IMG/VR virus record: IMGVR_UViG_3300042406_000532
Span: 1 to 27,554 of that record
Reading direction: 5' to 3' (one strand)
Origin: a virus
Length of the DNA stretch: 27,554 bases
The notes beneath the pieces were generated by a model. That model was not told the DNA's origin and ran no database searches. It worked only from the letters and a program-made list of their open reading frames with translations. This document shows positions 1 to 10,549 of the stretch, in pieces (position 1 is the stretch's first letter; each line of letters starts with the position of its first letter). The position numbers were made by a program, and so were the translations under genes.

Positions 1-3000
1 CTGCGTAGCCTTTATTATCTGCCCACCATTTCCACGGATACTGTGATATTTCTGTTGATGATGCATTAACAGGATTAGCACGGCCGTCAAAGATTGAATA
101 TGACGGTGGAAGATCAAAATCAACCGGCGACGATGCATATGTTTCTGGTTGGTCATAACGGCTGATATACTCTCTAACTGTGGTTCTAAATGGTTTAACT
201 TCGTTGATGTATTCTTGATAACTTGATAGATTATCATTTTTGTAATTTGGCGGGCTTGCTAGTGTGCCAATATTATGGGTGGCATTTAGGAAACTGGTTT
301 TGAACACCCAATCCACATACTGCTGTTCGCTGAACACATGTCGTATCGAAGCAAAAAACAATTTGTTCCATTCTACTGCGTAATCTCCTACAAAAATATT
401 TTCTTTTACTGCTGCAAAAATATTTCTAAGTTCTTGCGAATTTTCTATGTCATAGGTTGTAGTGTCAAATGGTTGTGTATTATCGAACCCGACTCCAGTT
501 ACACCAGTGTCGTACAATGAAGAATTTATTTGTATTGTACCGTTTTGTCTACCAACTAGTAGATACTTGTCTAAAAATGTTTGACCTATTTCTTGAGTTT
601 TTTGGAATTTAGCCCATCCGCCTGCAGCATATTCTTTGACTTTGATAATGTCACCGATCATTACAAGGCTATCTATGACCTCATAAATGTTAGAATATTC
701 TTTAACAACACGTAGATTATCACTGTATCCTGGTCTAACCCAATCTACTTTATTCCAGTATGCTGTTGTGTCAAACGCTTGTGATCTACTACGGAAATAT
801 GTCTTGCGTAAATCATCCCAAGAATAAATGCTCCAGAAATTATTCAGCGTTGCATCATTGTTTACTAACACAGAAAAATATCTCACCTCGACCTTGATCA
901 CACTGTATTTTTTACCACGATTGGTAACTACCACAGCTATTACTCTGCCTTGTCCATCAATGTGACATACTGCTGTGGCATTCAATCCATCACCGGTGAT
1001 GATCACCGGGGGACCAATATAAATTCCAGGTTGTTCTTGATCGAATAATTCTTTAGGCTTGTATCCATATCCCGGATCTATTATATCTATTGTGTCTAAT
1101 TCACCGTTGATTAAATTACCACGCAATACAGCACGTTTGGTATTGGTTGTTCCCACTGTCTGTAGATCTATTTCAGTGTCTACTGCAATGTCATAAAGAT
1201 TCAATTTATCACTAGGAGCTGTATCAACTTTATTTAAATTAGTATATTCTATGATTTCTGCAAAAGTTTCATTTAGTAATATATCATTGATGTATTCTAT
1301 AACGATTTGTAATGCTAACAATCTGTCGACAAACATGGTCTGTCGAGGTCTATATTGTATACCGTATTTTTGTTTAGCTGGAAGATCGATATCAGGAATT
1401 TTATTTCCTGCGATATCCGAACCAACAAGACTGTCAATCCATTTGTTTTCTAATTTCGGAGATGGTAAATTATCAGCCACTCCTTCTGTAAGCAATTGGT
1501 ATTCGTTGTGAATTGGTCTCGGTGATTCCAAGCTGTTGTTAATTTGTAGATTCAACAACGCTGTATCAGACTGCATGATTGTTTTAAAATTATATGTGAG
1601 AAATTTATTGGATTCTATCAACGCAACAAAAGCTAGATTCGATCCTGCTGGATTTGCAATTAATCCGGCCACCTCAGCAGCTGATTTTGTTCTGTCTGGC
1701 ATATTGCTGGGTGTGACGGCTTTGCTTCTTACCCAATAATAATATAATGTTTCTGAGACAAGTCCAGTAGTTGGGCTAAAGAAAAATTTCACACTGTAAA
1801 CATCATTGTTGGGATATAATGGTTGCCCGCTAACTCCTTGAGCCAGTCCTGCATTAGTGTCTGCCAACGCTGCCCATTCATTAGGTAACAACACCGTCTC
1901 AACCCATTCATACACATCTATACTCGAACCCAACACCTGTTGATTCCAATTTCCTGTTTTATAAGCAGAATCTTTTTGTTCTGCATATTGAAATTTTGCA
2001 GTGCTGGTATTCCACCATAATTTTCCTACATTTTTTTCTAACCAGTTTATAGTTGTATCCACTACCACTTCATCCGTGCCTACTGAATACACCGCAGGAT
2101 CGTATGGTGTTTTATACTTGATTTCTTGCTCAGCTATATTAAGAATTTTTCCTCTAGCTGCATCGACGAAATCTATGTCTTGTATTTTTACATTGTTTAC
2201 ATTGTCATAAAGTTCAATTTTTTTAATTTTTCTTAAATCTACCAATGGTCGTTGGCTTGTAAGCACAGTCCAACTTGCATCTGCACTAGCTGTGAACAGA
2301 CGTGCTATGCCTTGATATGCTTTGGTAGATGTGTTTTTATAATAAGGTGATCCTACTAGTATTTTTGAACCTATACAGTCTATGCTGTGTCCAAATGATT
2401 CGTCTGTCTGTAGATCGCTGTCCAGTTTTTCTGTAAGAAAGAATATTTGATCTTTGTTGTCAAACACATAGACACCACCAGTAAATCCTTGATCAATATA
2501 AAATCTTGTTCTTGCATTATCAAATGTTGTGCCTTCCAGTAGATCAAAATTGATAGAGAAAGGCGTTTTTGTATTTCTAGCACCGACTGCTATTTTAGAA
2601 CTGTCTGGACTCACCGATACGGCAAAACCAAAATATTCATCAGCATAGATTTCATAACTTTGTAAACGCTGTTTCACTCGGAATTCTGTTGTTGATTGAT
2701 CTAATTCTAACACATATACTGCGCCCTGATCTTGATAATTTACATCTGATCTAGGACTAGAAACTACTAGTGTATTTCCATTGGCATCTAAATCCATAGC
2801 AAATCCAAACTGATCCCCAGTACTAATCACTAACCCAGAATCTATGTCGGTGAACGACGACAGTGTGCCAGCATTGATCATTTGAACAAATTCATAGGAA
2901 TCGTATGCAGTTTTTTTATATACAAAAATCTTACCGCTAGGTGTAGTAGTGCTGTCTCCTACCTGATGCCAATTAACACTAGCAGATGGATCTTCATTAT

Positions 3001-6000
3001 AACTGCGATATGTGCTGTCTGTACTGTCAAATGTGTCACCTAATTGATAATATTGATATGCTGTGCCAGGTGATCCTTGAAATCTTACAGTCTCTCCTTC
3101 GACATATTCAACGTCTGGTCTCCATAATCCTCGATAGTTTGCAAAATATTGTCCATCGCTGTTTGGGGCACCTATAACTAAAATATTTCCATCGCCACTC
3201 ATGGCCATAGAAAACCCAAACTGATCTCCTTGCTTGACTAGTTCTGCTTTCTGAGTGTTGGTTAACAGTCCAGTGGTTGTAAACTCCTGTGTGGAACCAT
3301 CATCTTCCACAGAGATATTTGTTGGTAGAGAGCAGTGTGTTGATATGTCGCTGACTTTGAGCCAATTTTGTGAATCGAGAGTGATGGTGCTGCCATCCGA
3401 GGTTGATCCGTCTAGACTCTGCCATAAATTGCCACGTGCTGTTTCTAAGATGGGATCTTGCGCTGCTTGCCATACTATATCATCTTGCTTGTAGGAATCA
3501 GATAGGTTGTATATGCCTTTATACAAAGGGTTTTCCATATGTGTCCACTCTGTTCCTGTGCGCTTGATGAGATATACCCTGCCTGTGTTGTTATAAGATC
3601 CCACAGCAGATACTGCCAAATAATATTCAGATCCGTTTACACCGATGACAATTTCAGAACCAAATTTTTCATTGTCTGCAGGTCTCGGTGACACGAATGC
3701 TGTGACATTAACATATCTTCCGCTGACAAATTCATAGACCGCAACCATGCCCTGCTGATAGTATCCAAAATTTCCTGCTGTTGTCTGTGCAGGAATGACA
3801 GTGGAATGTGGCATCCAGTCATCTGAATTTATAGCTATTTCTGAACTTCCATCAGTAGCCGCTGTGTTGGCGTTCAGAGCTCTATATAATCTACCGCCAT
3901 ATACGACAATATCGTCCTGTGCATAAAACACATCCACGGCCCACTCGCCTCGATATCTACTAGTTACTCCGCTGGCTGTGGGAGCACCTATTACAAGATA
4001 TTTGCCGTCCGGACTAACTGCCATTTTTTCGCCAAACGATCCCAATGCTGTTTCAAAGAAACCTACCGGCGGTGCTATGATCTGTTTTAACGAAAGACCG
4101 TTATCTGTTTCTACATACACATTTACAAAACCCGACTGAGGTATGGCAACAATTGTGTGCTTATTAGTATTGTCATATATAACCTTAGTGCCTAACCCTA
4201 ACGGATTAGATATACCAGCACCGTCTATATTTTTTGCTGAATAAGTTTTATTCTTTTCAATAACTTCCCATTGATCATTTCTATTGTTATCAACAAAGAC
4301 CAAAGATTTATTTTTTAGTAGTGCTGCAGACCGTTGATCTATACTAGAATAATCAAAAAATCTTGATGGAGTTAACAACTGTAAATTAGCTGTGGTGCTA
4401 GTGTCTATCTCAGGATCATCTATATCTGCGTTTACTGTGATTGTTACGGTTGTGTTTGTCGCCGCAGTGATCTTGAAAAATCCTTGCAGATTTGCAATTT
4501 CACGAATGCCTATGTAGTCATCAACTGCTATAGCATGTGGACGATTGAGTGTTAGTATCACCGTGGTATCATCTGGTCTAGCTACCGACACTACGTAAAG
4601 CAGCGCCGATTCATTTACTCGTAGAACTTGCCACGAATCTTGATAGAACGTCACCCAGATATGATCAGCTTCATTGACTGTGTCGATGGCCAAAGTAGTT
4701 AAATCATTCAGGGTTCGAATAACATGTTGATACTGGCCGGCACTCACGTAACCAGCTGTAAACACCGGCTCAGTCTGTGTCGTGGTAGGTAAAAAATCCA
4801 CTGTGTAGGGCACAGGAGCAATAGTGAAATCGTTGGCAGTGATACGATAGAATGAATCTACAACTTTAGAATTCACTGAGAGATTAGAAATGTGCAACTG
4901 AGGATTCAGTTTAAATTTAGTTTTTTCCAACTGTATTTCAACTTCTGTAAACTGATCTGTGCCGCCAATCTGTCCTAGTCTAAATGCCCATTCTTCATTG
5001 AGAGTAACACTGCCTGCTGAAGATCTACTCAGCTTATCAAATATCTTGGTTATGCTGTTTGCTGTGCCTTTTTCTCTGATAAATCCTTGATATAGTTGAA
5101 ATTGACTCACAGAATCTTCTGCTAGATTTTGCAGGTAATCTCGCTGTTGATATCCTATAGCATGTCTAGCAAGTTCGCGTTGACTTTGATTTATACCTTG
5201 CGATGTAGTTTCAAAGTAATCACTGAACTGATTTATTTTGTAATCAAAATTAGATACCAGCTGCTTAACAGGGGTGGAATCTAATTTAGCCCATGTTGCA
5301 TCGATGAAGTTTTCCGAACCTAGTTGGTTAACTAAGCTGGTCCAATTGTATGACTTGTAAGATACGATGTCCCCTAGTTTGTAATCTTTGAAAGGTTGCC
5401 AAACTTGTATATCAACATTGTCGAATAAAAATCCCGGACTAGTGTAGTCTCCGTCCCAATCCACTGTACGGAAGGCCTGCATTTTTATGCGCCCTTGCCG
5501 ATATCCTGTGGTCTTGTCATAGATAATATCATTAAACACTGTGCGATCATCAAATACAGTCACATGCTCTTTGATAACATAATGTAACCGTGCATAATAT
5601 ATACCGTCGGTGGTATTTGTTGTTTCTAATTTGAAATTCTGAAAACTTCTGTTAACGTTAATAAATCTAGGAGGCAATACTGTGCCATCACCTTTGAGTA
5701 TCTGATAGTCATAGAATCCGTCTAAGAGATTATCTGGTGTCCCTACAGGCACATTAATTTCTAATTTTTGCGCCGAAGGGCTTAAAGCTATAATTGCACC
5801 AGGTTCCCAATTGTGTTTGGTCCAGAACATGAATTCTTTAGCAGCACTTAACCAATCTTGACTGGTAGCATTCTGAGGATCATAGTTATTGAATACGACA
5901 CCCTGTGTTTTAAGATAGCTGTCATAACCTAACAACAGATCTACCACTTGTTGTATACTGGTTAGCAATGTGCCGTAGCTCATCTGCCGAACTGTGATAG

Positions 6001-9000
6001 TATTAAATATTCGTCTTCTCAGTGCTTCGACTGCACCTATTTTAGGAACGTCTCTTAATTTCTGCCATTGGCTTCGATCAAAGTCATTGGTACTGCGATG
6101 TGTTTTCAACGCACGATAAAAATTGCTTTGATATCTTACTAATATACCATTGTTGTAATTTTTTTCTTCGACCCAGTCTGTAAACGGTTCACTTAGGCCA
6201 CCTACTGAAATTACAGGATCTTTGCTGCTGGCCTGTGGCTGATGATAATTGAAATAGGGATGTATGTCATCATAGCCTGCTACTATCCAGCCGCCTCCAG
6301 TTTTTTCCAATCGAACTCCGCTGTAACTAATCGTAGTTACTGGACTGCTGACATTGAATATGATATCATAGTTTTCGGGAGGTATGAAAATACTTTTAGA
6401 TGTAGCAGAAGGATTTTTAGAGTCTAGTAGATATTTCTGTTGTTGCTGATCTACAAATCCACTCATTCTAAAACTTAGGGCCACATCTAATTTTTCTATT
6501 TTTTTCTGTAGATTATCTACAGGCAAGCCTTGTGATTTTATGTAACTAGTGAGATATCTCACTAGGCCTATATTATTAGCTTCAGACACATGTCTTGCAA
6601 CATCTGAAATAGTCACAAACAATCCTGTGTCTGAATTTATATATTGATCTAGTTTATTTTTGGAGAATTTTGATCTGTCAAAATTGTCAGGAATATATTC
6701 GAATGGTTTCATCACGCACATGGCTGTGATTATCGCATAGGGCCATTCTGAACTTGATCTCCAGGCGTATTCAACTGGGCTGACATCTCCTAGCACGAAA
6801 GGTCCGCGATTATTAATCAACGAAAAATCCTTTGCAAGATTCGAATCCAACGGACTCAGCAACTTGCCGTCGCCGTCTACAGGGACGTGCGACGATAGTC
6901 CGGGTCGTTTGTATCTATCATAACGACCTGCTCGAACGCCTTGGCGAATAATACCGGCTTCAAGATCTTCCCACAATATCAAGTTATTGCTGGTATAAGG
7001 GGCGGCACCGTATTCGGCTTCCCACCAGACCGGTTGTTGACTGAATCCTAACATTTCCCAAGGACAGCGATGTGGTCTGTCTGTGTCATAAAAATGTTGA
7101 TATACTCCTCTCCACCAACCAGGTATATTTTTGGTCTTGGTGGGGTCGGACATGTTTGAATAGGTATACGTAAATGAGTTTTCACTGTCAAAATATTCAT
7201 TCACGGTATAATTGATATTGGTATTTTGTATCCATTTCAAAAAATCTTGGACTATCACGCCGTCTAGTTGAGCCTTAGAATATTCACCTACTTCGTAGTA
7301 TCCGGCTAATATTTGATCTATGTCGAACACCGCAGAATCATATTCCTGCTTGATATTGTTGTAGATACGTAATTCTAATTCCAACAATAGATCATCTCTA
7401 AAATCATCAAACGCTGCTGTGATACTACCGTCGTGACCTTGTATGACATATCTAGGCTCTTGATATGTGTCATCAAGAAACTTGGTAGGAGTGTATTTTT
7501 TATACAGACCCATAGAGGTTGGAGTAGGAGGGATATGATTAGTAGCTGTGCTGAGATATTCTCTAATTTCTATGACATCTAATAACTCCAGTGTCACTAA
7601 TAATTTCACAAAGCTAAATGTCGCATCAAACACATAGTCAACACCATGTAATAGCTGTGTGTCATTTTTATACACATACACTGCTCTGCTACTAGGAGTT
7701 GTAAGATCAAATGGCTGTGTCAGGGCAAACGTGCGTATCCCTGTGTCCTCTACCACTGTGGTCAGCGCAGTAAATGCTCCTGCTCCGATCATATCCGAAT
7801 CTGAGAATGCGTCCTGTGCAGTTTTTACAGCGGTAAGACTGTTGATGATGTCATCTACAAAATCATTTACTGTGTCATTGTAATCAATTTCTAGGGACTT
7901 CTGTAAAAAATTATTTTTAAAAATTGTATATTCTTTTTCAGCGTATTGTATAGCTTTGACTATGTTATGAGTTTTGTCACACAAGGTCATTACTGCCAAC
8001 GGTGTATTACCGCTGTGTTTTAAAAATCTCGACGCATGATATCTATAATCTTGAAGATCTCTTAGATTACTGACTCCTGGTAAAACACCAATAAACTCTT
8101 TGTCCCATTCTATCGCACTGGCAATATGATTAGTAGCTTGCCCTAGTGTGAATGATTGAATTGCTGTGTTAAGGGGATTCTTTTCAATGCCTATTGGCAT
8201 TTCATAATATCCTTGATCAGGTTCTATATCAGCAATGATCTTGATTACCACAGCATCTTTGGCAGCAAATGTTTTATCGAATACAAATACGTTTCGACTT
8301 CGAGTCCAATTACCTAAATATCTGTTTCCGTTGAGGTAAAAATTTATCTCAGGATCAGCTGTGAGACTATCCCATTTCACCGTGTTAAATGTCAAGGTAT
8401 CAGTATCAGTGTCTACTATGAGATTATCAATTATTGGTTGGATATATGTGTTGTTTAATTTCTGCCAACCGTTGGCAAACACATCAGATCCCAGTTTATA
8501 AAAACCAGTGGAAATTTTTTGTGTCACAGGCTTTCTATCAACACTATACCTGAATGTTTGTGTTTCCCAATTCCAATTAAATTCGATGTCTCCAATATTA
8601 TCTATATTGAGATAACTAAGTCTAAAACCTAACTCGCTGTCAATTCTACCATTCCCGGGCTTATAGCTAAGGAGATGCGAACCTAAAAACTCTGTGTCGG
8701 AATACGTTGTGGTATCACCGAAACTTATTCCATCGCTGTCAAAAACATCAAACAATGGTGACTGATTGACTGTGGTTTTTTTCTGGCTAGCTACCCAATT
8801 TACACCATCAAAGTGATACATCAATCCTTTGTTTTTGTTACCTCTGGTAACAACTACTCCTTGTCCGAGTATTGATTCTGTATCTTCAGTTTCCTGCAAG
8901 TGTATCTGTTTTGAATTGGTATGTGTGATAAATTGCACTGTGTAGATTTTGTTGTTTGCTAATCTGTCAGTGTCTGCTATCACTAAAATTCTTGCACCGT

Positions 9001-10549
9001 TGAATAAAAATTCACCGTCTACGCTGTAGCCTGTTGATCCTTCAATGGTTGAAAACACATCGGCAGTATTTGTATCAATGTAATCCACAGACATTTTTGC
9101 CGTGGTTCCGTGATTAACTAGTTGTAGATTAGGCAGGAATTCGATTATGGGCCGCTTGGCTCTGGAAGTTTCTGCGGCTGGAAAATCTTGCCCTCGTAGT
9201 TTGTAGGCTTTTTCCAACACTGACCGATGGAACCAGCGATTATATCGACTCCACGGATTATTGTCTAGGCTGTTTCTAGCAATAGTGATATAATCTTTAA
9301 ATGCAGCATATTCAGTGGCATCATCAAACGGCTGAGTGTCAAATCCTTCGTTGTCGAATAATATTTCAGGAACGTCTGTGCTTAATCTCGGCACAACTAG
9401 ATCGTTGAATCGTGTTAAGGTAATAGCCGTGCCTACTCCTTCTACCAACCACGTGTTCTTGGCATATTTCGAGGGGGTGACTTTGCCATTGAATTCCACA
9501 ATCATTCCATTTGAAAACTCCACTGCATTGCCGCTGGTATATGTGGTTTTTCCGAGTATTTCTAGTTCTACATTAATCGCTGTATTTTCTTCTATGTCGG
9601 CAATGATAAATCTACCAAATGCATCGGGAGTGATGTTGCTTTGATAATAAAGGACATCGGGTGCATCATACGGCACAGTAAAAGTCAATGTTCCGTTTTC
9701 AATTCCGTTGTTTGTAACACCCTTGTCATAGGCAAGTGCTGCGCCTTGGTTAGCTGATTCAACAAACTGCCAATCTTGACTATCAATGGCAATAGAACTG
9801 GCATCTAAAACAGACACATCACGAATTGCTCTCCATAATTTTGAATCATACACAGCAAAACTTCCTGCACGATACGGTTGATTGGGTCGAAACAGTAGTG
9901 AGCCGGAATCAAAATTGGTGCGTAAGTTAAAGCCTTCGTCAGGGGCATTGATTTTAAATTTATATGTTTGACCGCGGAATAAAGTTAGCGTAGGATTATT
10001 TGTGTAGCTGTCAGGACTAAACACAAAGGAATTTTTTGTTGTGCCTAACACAACTTTATATGTGCTGACTATATCCGCAGATTGACCAGTAATATTAATG
10101 CTGCGGGGGCCCAATGGTTCCCAATAGTATTCACGATAGTTTATGAACTTGTCCCAATCTATGGGAGGATTCCATGTGTAGTGCGTTTGATCAGCCAGCT
10201 TGTCATCGCGTTCGATAGAGTTTCCAAAAAATTTCAGTTGATTTTTAACATCTATGTAGTCATAGAAGTTTTCTATTTTATCCTGATCTCTAAATATGAC
10301 TCCAGGTTCAAGCTGATAGCTGCTTCTCAAAGTAGCATCTGTATCAACATACACGTCATTGCCATTGTAGGTTTTGTCATATCTACGACCTACATAACCT
10401 ACTACTTTATCCAACACGCCAGGCTGAATCAACGGATCAACTACTGCAGATAAAAATTTATCGTTGGTAGGAGTTTGAAAAATTGTAGGTAGTAGTTCGA
10501 CTGATCTGCGTATAGGTAATCCGCTTTTAGGGAATGTATTATCAGCCAT
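1..10549 (-). CDS. Giant virion structural protein in the gp7 position (partial, C-terminus beyond left edge)
   Basis: I read this frame line by line from the ATG at 10549 to base 1 and found no stop, so at least 3,516 codons are present and the C-terminus lies outside the window. The N-terminus (MADNTFPKSGLPIRRSVELL) resembles large structural proteins that follow gp6 in marine T4-like phages. By position it replaces gp7, the wedge initiator, which is about 1,030 aa in T4. FG-GAP-like propeller blades begin near residues 2172, 2296, 2444, 2581, 2640 and 2719, each of the form FG(F/E/S/H)... followed by (V/I)(V/G)(G/S)(A/S). A second motif, W-x4-Y-x2-G(D)-x-V-x-Y, recurs near residues 222, 1454, 1714, 2196, 2340 and 2475 and resembles short carbohydrate-binding folds. 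The start overlaps the gp6 stop (TAATG). A role in the baseplate periphery or in receptor or fibre attachment is inferred. That it is a structural protein is likely; gp7 identity is not proven. Confidence 0.8.
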   Translation of the reverse strand, partial: MADNTFPKSGLPIRRSVELLPTIFQTPTNDKFLSAVVDPLIQPGVLDKVVGYVGRRYDKTYNGNDVYVDTDATLRSSYQLEPGVIFRDQDKIENFYDYIDVKNQLKFFGNSIERDDKLADQTHYTWNPPIDWDKFINYREYYWEPLGPRSINITGQSADIVSTYKVVLGTTKNSFVFSPDSYTNNPTLTLFRGQTYKFKINAPDEGFNLRTNFDSGSLLFRPNQPYRAGSFAVYDSKLWRAIRDVSVLDASSIAIDSQDWQFVESANQGAALAYDKGVTNNGIENGTLTFTVPYDAPDVLYYQSNITPDAFGRFIIADIEENTAINVELEILGKTTYTSGNAVEFSNGMIVEFNGKVTPSKYAKNTWLVEGVGTAITLTRFNDLVVPRLSTDVPEILFDNEGFDTQPFDDATEYAAFKDYITIARNSLDNNPWSRYNRWFHRSVLEKAYKLRGQDFPAAETSRAKRPIIEFLPNLQLVNHGTTAKMSVDYIDTNTADVFSTIEGSTGYSVDGEFLFNGARILVIADTDRLANNKIYTVQFITHTNSKQIHLQETEDTESILGQGVVVTRGNKNKGLMYHFDGVNWVASQKKTTVNQSPLFDVFDSDGISFGDTTTYSDTEFLGSHLLSYKPGNGRIDSELGFRLSYLNIDNIGDIEFNWNWETQTFRYSVDRKPVTQKISTGFYKLGSDVFANGWQKLNNTYIQPIIDNLIVDTDTDTLTFNTVKWDSLTADPEINFYLNGNRYLGNWTRSRNVFVFDKTFAAKDAVVIKIIADIEPDQGYYEMPIGIEKNPLNTAIQSFTLGQATNHIASAIEWDKEFIGVLPGVSNLRDLQDYRYHASRFLKHSGNTPLAVMTLCDKTHNIVKAIQYAEKEYTIFKNNFLQKSLEIDYNDTVNDFVDDIINSLTAVKTAQDAFSDSDMIGAGAFTALTTVVEDTGIRTFALTQPFDLTTPSSRAVYVYKNDTQLLHGVDYVFDATFSFVKLLVTLELLDVIEIREYLSTATNHIPPTPTSMGLYKKYTPTKFLDDTYQEPRYVIQGHDGSITAAFDDFRDDLLLELELRIYNNIKQEYDSAVFDIDQILAGYYEVGEYSKAQLDGVIVQDFLKWIQNTNINYTVNEYFDSENSFTYTYSNMSDPTKTKNIPGWWRGVYQHFYDTDRPHRCPWEMLGFSQQPVWWEAEYGAAPYTSNNLILWEDLEAGIIRQGVRAGRYDRYKRPGLSSHVPVDGDGKLLSPLDSNLAKDFSLINNRGPFVLGDVSPVEYAWRSSSEWPYAIITAMCVMKPFEYIPDNFDRSKFSKNKLDQYINSDTGLFVTISDVARHVSEANNIGLVRYLTSYIKSQGLPVDNLQKKIEKLDVALSFRMSGFVDQQQQKYLLDSKNPSATSKSIFIPPENYDIIFNVSSPVTTISYSGVRLEKTGGGWIVAGYDDIHPYFNYHQPQASSKDPVISVGGLSEPFTDWVEEKNYNNGILVRYQSNFYRALKTHRSTNDFDRSQWQKLRDVPKIGAVEALRRRIFNTITVRQMSYGTLLTSIQQVVDLLLGYDSYLKTQGVVFNNYDPQNATSQDWLSAAKEFMFWTKHNWEPGAIIALSPSAQKLEINVPVGTPDNLLDGFYDYQILKGDGTVLPPRFINVNRSFQNFKLETTNTTDGIYYARLHYVIKEHVTVFDDRTVFNDIIYDKTTGYRQGRIKMQAFRTVDWDGDYTSPGFLFDNVDIQVWQPFKDYKLGDIVSYKSYNWTSLVNQLGSENFIDATWAKLDSTPVKQLVSNFDYKINQFSDYFETTSQGINQSQRELARHAIGYQQRDYLQNLAEDSVSQFQLYQGFIREKGTANSITKIFDKLSRSSAGSVTLNEEWAFRLGQIGGTDQFTEVEIQLEKTKFKLNPQLHISNLSVNSKVVDSFYRITANDFTIAPVPYTVDFLPTTTQTEPVFTAGYVSAGQYQHVIRTLNDLTTLAIDTVNEADHIWVTFYQDSWQVLRVNESALLYVVSVARPDDTTVILTLNRPHAIAVDDYIGIREIANLQGFFKITAATNTTVTITVNADIDDPEIDTSTTANLQLLTPSRFFDYSSIDQRSAALLKNKSLVFVDNNRNDQWEVIEKNKTYSAKNIDGAGISNPLGLGTKVIYDNTNKHTIVAIPQSGFVNVYVETDNGLSLKQIIAPPVGFFETALGSFGEKMAVSPDGKYLVIGAPTASGVTSRYRGEWAVDVFYAQDDIVVYGGRLYRALNANTAATDGSSEIAINSDDWMPHSTVIPAQTTAGNFGYYQQGMVAVYEFVSGRYVNVTAFVSPRPADNEKFGSEIVIGVNGSEYYLAVSAVGSYNNTGRVYLIKRTGTEWTHMENPLYKGIYNLSDSYKQDDIVWQAAQDPILETARGNLWQSLDGSTSDGSTITLDSQNWLKVSDISTHCSLPTNISVEDDGSTQEFTTTGLLTNTQKAELVKQGDQFGFSMAMSGDGNILVIGAPNSDGQYFANYRGLWRPDVEYVEGETVRFQGSPGTAYQYYQLGDTFDSTDSTYRSYNEDPSASVNWHQVGDSTTTPSGKIFVYKKTAYDSYEFVQMINAGTLSSFTDIDSGLVISTGDQFGFAMDLDANGNTLVVSSPRSDVNYQDQGAVYVLELDQSTTEFRVKQRLQSYEIYADEYFGFAVSVSPDSSKIAVGARNTKTPFSINFDLLEGTTFDNARTRFYIDQGFTGGVYVFDNKDQIFFLTEKLDSDLQTDESFGHSIDCIGSKILVGSPYYKNTSTKAYQGIARLFTASADASWTVLTSQRPLVDLRKIKKIELYDNVNNVKIQDIDFVDAARGKILNIAEQEIKYKTPYDPAVYSVGTDEVVVDTTINWLEKNVGKLWWNTSTAKFQYAEQKDSAYKTGNWNQQVLGSSIDVYEWVETVLLPNEWAALADTNAGLAQGVSGQPLYPNNDVYSVKFFFSPTTGLVSETLYYYWVRSKAVTPSNMPDRTKSAAEVAGLIANPAGSNLAFVALIESNKFLTYNFKTIMQSDTALLNLQINNSLESPRPIHNEYQLLTEGVADNLPSPKLENKWIDSLVGSDIAGNKIPDIDLPAKQKYGIQYRPRQTMFVDRLLALQIVIEYINDILLNETFAEIIEYTNLNKVDTAPSDKLNLYDIAVDTEIDLQTVGTTNTKRAVLRGNLINGELDTIDIIDPGYGYKPKELFDQEQPGIYIGPPVIITGDGLNATAVCHIDGQGRVIAVVVTNRGKKYSVIKVEVRYFSVLVNNDATLNNFWSIYSWDDLRKTYFRSRSQAFDTTAYWNKVDWVRPGYSDNLRVVKEYSNIYEVIDSLVMIGDIIKVKEYAAGGWAKFQKTQEIGQTFLDKYLLVGRQNGTIQINSSLYDTGVTGVGFDNTQPFDTTTYDIENSQELRNIFAAVKENIFVGDYAVEWNKLFFASIRHVFSEQQYVDWVFKTSFLNATHNIGTLASPPNYKNDNLSSYQEYINEVKPFRTTVREYISRYDQPETYASSPVDFDLPPSYSIFDGRANPVNASSTEISQYPWKWWADNKGYA

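Noticed and set aside
1-10549. Plus-strand ORFs of 60-123 codons across the left third
   Set aside because: All lie antisense to the uninterrupted giant minus-strand frame and show no domain or start signal.
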